DNA of 64,000 nt from NCBI RefSeq assembly GCF_000219625.1, contig NC_018218.1, forward strand, positions 1,736,001 to 1,800,000. The letters run 5' to 3'. This DNA is from Zymoseptoria tritici IPO323. Lineage: Eukaryota > Ascomycota > Dothideomycetes > Mycosphaerellales > Mycosphaerellaceae. The notes beneath the pieces were generated by a model. The model did no database searches. It had not been told where the DNA came from and worked only from the letters and a program-made list of their open reading frames with translations. This document shows, in pieces, positions 62,833 through 64,000 of this stretch; within the stretch, counting starts at the first letter, position 1, and each line of letters begins with the position of its first letter. The position numbers and the translations under genes were made by a program.

Positions 62833-64000
62833 TCAGTACACACTTCCTCTTATGCCTTTGTCTTCTTTCTCTGCTCTTCCAAGATCTTGCGCAGTCTCCG
62901 GCACAGTCTGTGTGTCGGCATCCGTGGCACTGTCATCCTGGTTCTCGTAGACAGTGCTCTCGTCACCCAGTGCATCTGCCATTGCATGCTGTCTCATACC
63001 ACTCTCTCGCCCCCAGCGTTCAATGTCGTCCGTTGTCGCTTTTCGCTTTGGCGACTTCTTTATCGAGGTCAACCGACCTTGACCTGCAGCATCGAAATAT
63101 TCTGTGCTTTCCTCATCACTCATTTCGTGGGGTGTGTTCGCGCCAGATTCTGTGCCTCCTCCATCGCGACCTGTATGGAGAAACTGAGCGACTTCTGGTC
63201 TTAATGGAAGCTTCCGGCCTGCTGGTAGTTCCTTTGCGATGGCCTTTGGGCGGTCTCCTCGTCCATCGCTCTGCTGTCGCGATGATATGCCGGTTTTTGC
63301 AGCCGGCGGAAGCTCTATCTCCTGCTTGGGTGGCGATGTGTTCGCTGCGGATCCTGCAAAGCTCTCTCCATTCTGTTCGCCCCACTTTCGCGGAGGTATC
63401 GCCGGGCTTCCTTGAGGCTGTTTCAGAAAGTTTGAAAGCGTATTGCGCCGCTGTGGATTATCCCTGGCTTCTTGTTCTCGTCTTTGACGTTTCAGCTCTG
63501 ACCATGTACGAAGTTGATTCTCCAGTATGTATTTCCCGTTGTCCTGGTTCTTCTGCATGATGATGAACTCGCAATGGTTGATGTTGCGTAGATCCTCGAA
63601 GTACTCCACAGACCAATGATACCACTTCATCAAGAAGACTCTGGTCATCAATCCATGGGTGACAAGCACGCAGACGCTGGGGAATTCATGTTCGCCAAAT
63701 TGTCTCCACAGACTCTCGTTGAAGCCCGAGATCCGATCGTAGGTGTCTGCAGCACTCTCTCCGTTGGGTATTCGATAGAAGAAGTGTCCGTACGATGCAC
63801 GCTCATGCCACATCCGTTCCATCTCCGCCGAGTCTGGTTGAAAGTTTCCAAAATCTTGCTCCCTCAAGCGAGGCTCTTCGTACACCTTGATCTTTTCCCT
63901 ACTGAACGGCGACGGAGCAGCTGACGGATCGTCCGGATCATCGTGGGCGGTCAGTGTCTTCAGTATACCTTCGGTGGTCTCACGCGTACGGCGGTATGGT
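62833..64000 (-). CDS. Histidine-phosphatase (phosphoglycerate mutase-like) protein, partial
   Basis: The frame is open from its stop at 62833 to the window edge, so the N-terminus lies beyond 64000. Seen from the edge it reads PYRRTRETTEGILK, then EEPRLREQDFGNFQ, the acidic proton-donor region IPNGESAADTYDR and the second catalytic histidine in CVLVTHGLMTRVF. The RHG phosphohistidine motif itself must lie outside the window. About 230 residues after the domain are low-complexity (Ser/Pro/Gln/Glu-rich) and probably disordered. This architecture fits fungal broad-specificity phosphatases of the PGAM family with long tails. The substrate is unknown. It is convergent with the SUR7/PalI gene. Confidence 0.85.
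   Translation of the reverse strand, partial: PYRRTRETTEGILKTLTAHDDPDDPSAAPSPFSREKIKVYEEPRLREQDFGNFQPDSAEMERMWHERASYGHFFYRIPNGESAADTYDRISGFNESLWRQFGEHEFPSVCVLVTHGLMTRVFLMKWYHWSVEYFEDLRNINHCEFIIMQKNQDNGKYILENQLRTWSELKRQRREQEARDNPQRRNTLSNFLKQPQGSPAIPPRKWGEQNGESFAGSAANTSPPKQEIELPPAAKTGISSRQQSDGRGDRPKAIAKELPAGRKLPLRPEVAQFLHTGRDGGGTESGANTPHEMSDEESTEYFDAAGQGRLTSIKKSPKRKATTDDIERWGRESGMRQHAMADALGDESTVYENQDDSATDADTQTVPETAQDLGRAEKEDKGIRGSVY

Overview
The window is nuclear DNA from a filamentous ascomycete (Pezizomycotina). Most introns are 50-65 nt GT-AG introns with CTGAC/CTAAC branch sites, genes are dense and lie on both strands, and fungal families such as PSP1, COG8/Dor1, ROK1, SUR7/PalI and a fungal type-2 glycosyltransferase are present. 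A Dothideomycete of the Capnodiales/Mycosphaerellales type is my best guess, but that is inference. I see no phage, plasmid, CRISPR, rRNA or clear transposon. CDS coordinates below span start codon to stop codon, with exons listed in the evidence. Starts were placed on ATG codons, ignoring GTG/TTG-initiated extensions.

Left third (1-25 kb): a CipB-like MDR oxidoreductase, a short-chain dehydrogenase, a conserved type II membrane protein of unknown function, a PPZ-type Ser/Thr phosphatase, COX10 (haem O synthase), a mitochondrial two-TM protein, PDX1 (E3-binding protein of pyruvate dehydrogenase), a membrane-anchored prolyl 4-hydroxylase-like enzyme, a PSP1-domain protein and a SCOCO coiled-coil protein. 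Gaps of 2-3 kb without a recognisable gene flank PSP1 and precede the lipase.

Middle (25-47.7 kb): a mitochondrial-type lipase with extraordinary micro-exons, a small hypothetical gene, V-ATPase subunit G (VMA10) divergent from PET117, an L-rhamnose catabolic pair (lactonase LRA2 divergent from dehydrogenase LRA1), ROK1 divergent from COG8, an RPN4-like C2H2 factor, a methyltransferase, a monocarboxylate-type MFS transporter, an APH-fold protein, a cysteine-rich protein and a DHDPS-family aldolase.

Right part (47.7-64 kb): a 3 kb gap, a GT2 polysaccharide synthase, a 4.7 kb gap, ATP20 (F1Fo subunit g) divergent from a UBE2O-like ubiquitin-conjugating enzyme, a SUR7/PalI membrane protein, and a histidine-phosphatase protein cut by the window edge.

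Functional themes: several nuclear genes for mitochondrial energy metabolism (COX10, PDX1, PET117, ATP20, plus two probable mitochondrial proteins); a compact sugar-acid module (LRA1/LRA2); and unusual intron architecture. Reconstructed coding exons include ones of 2, 3, 6, 9 and 10 nt. The 2-nt exon sits inside the lipase nucleophile elbow and is the most unusual signal I found.
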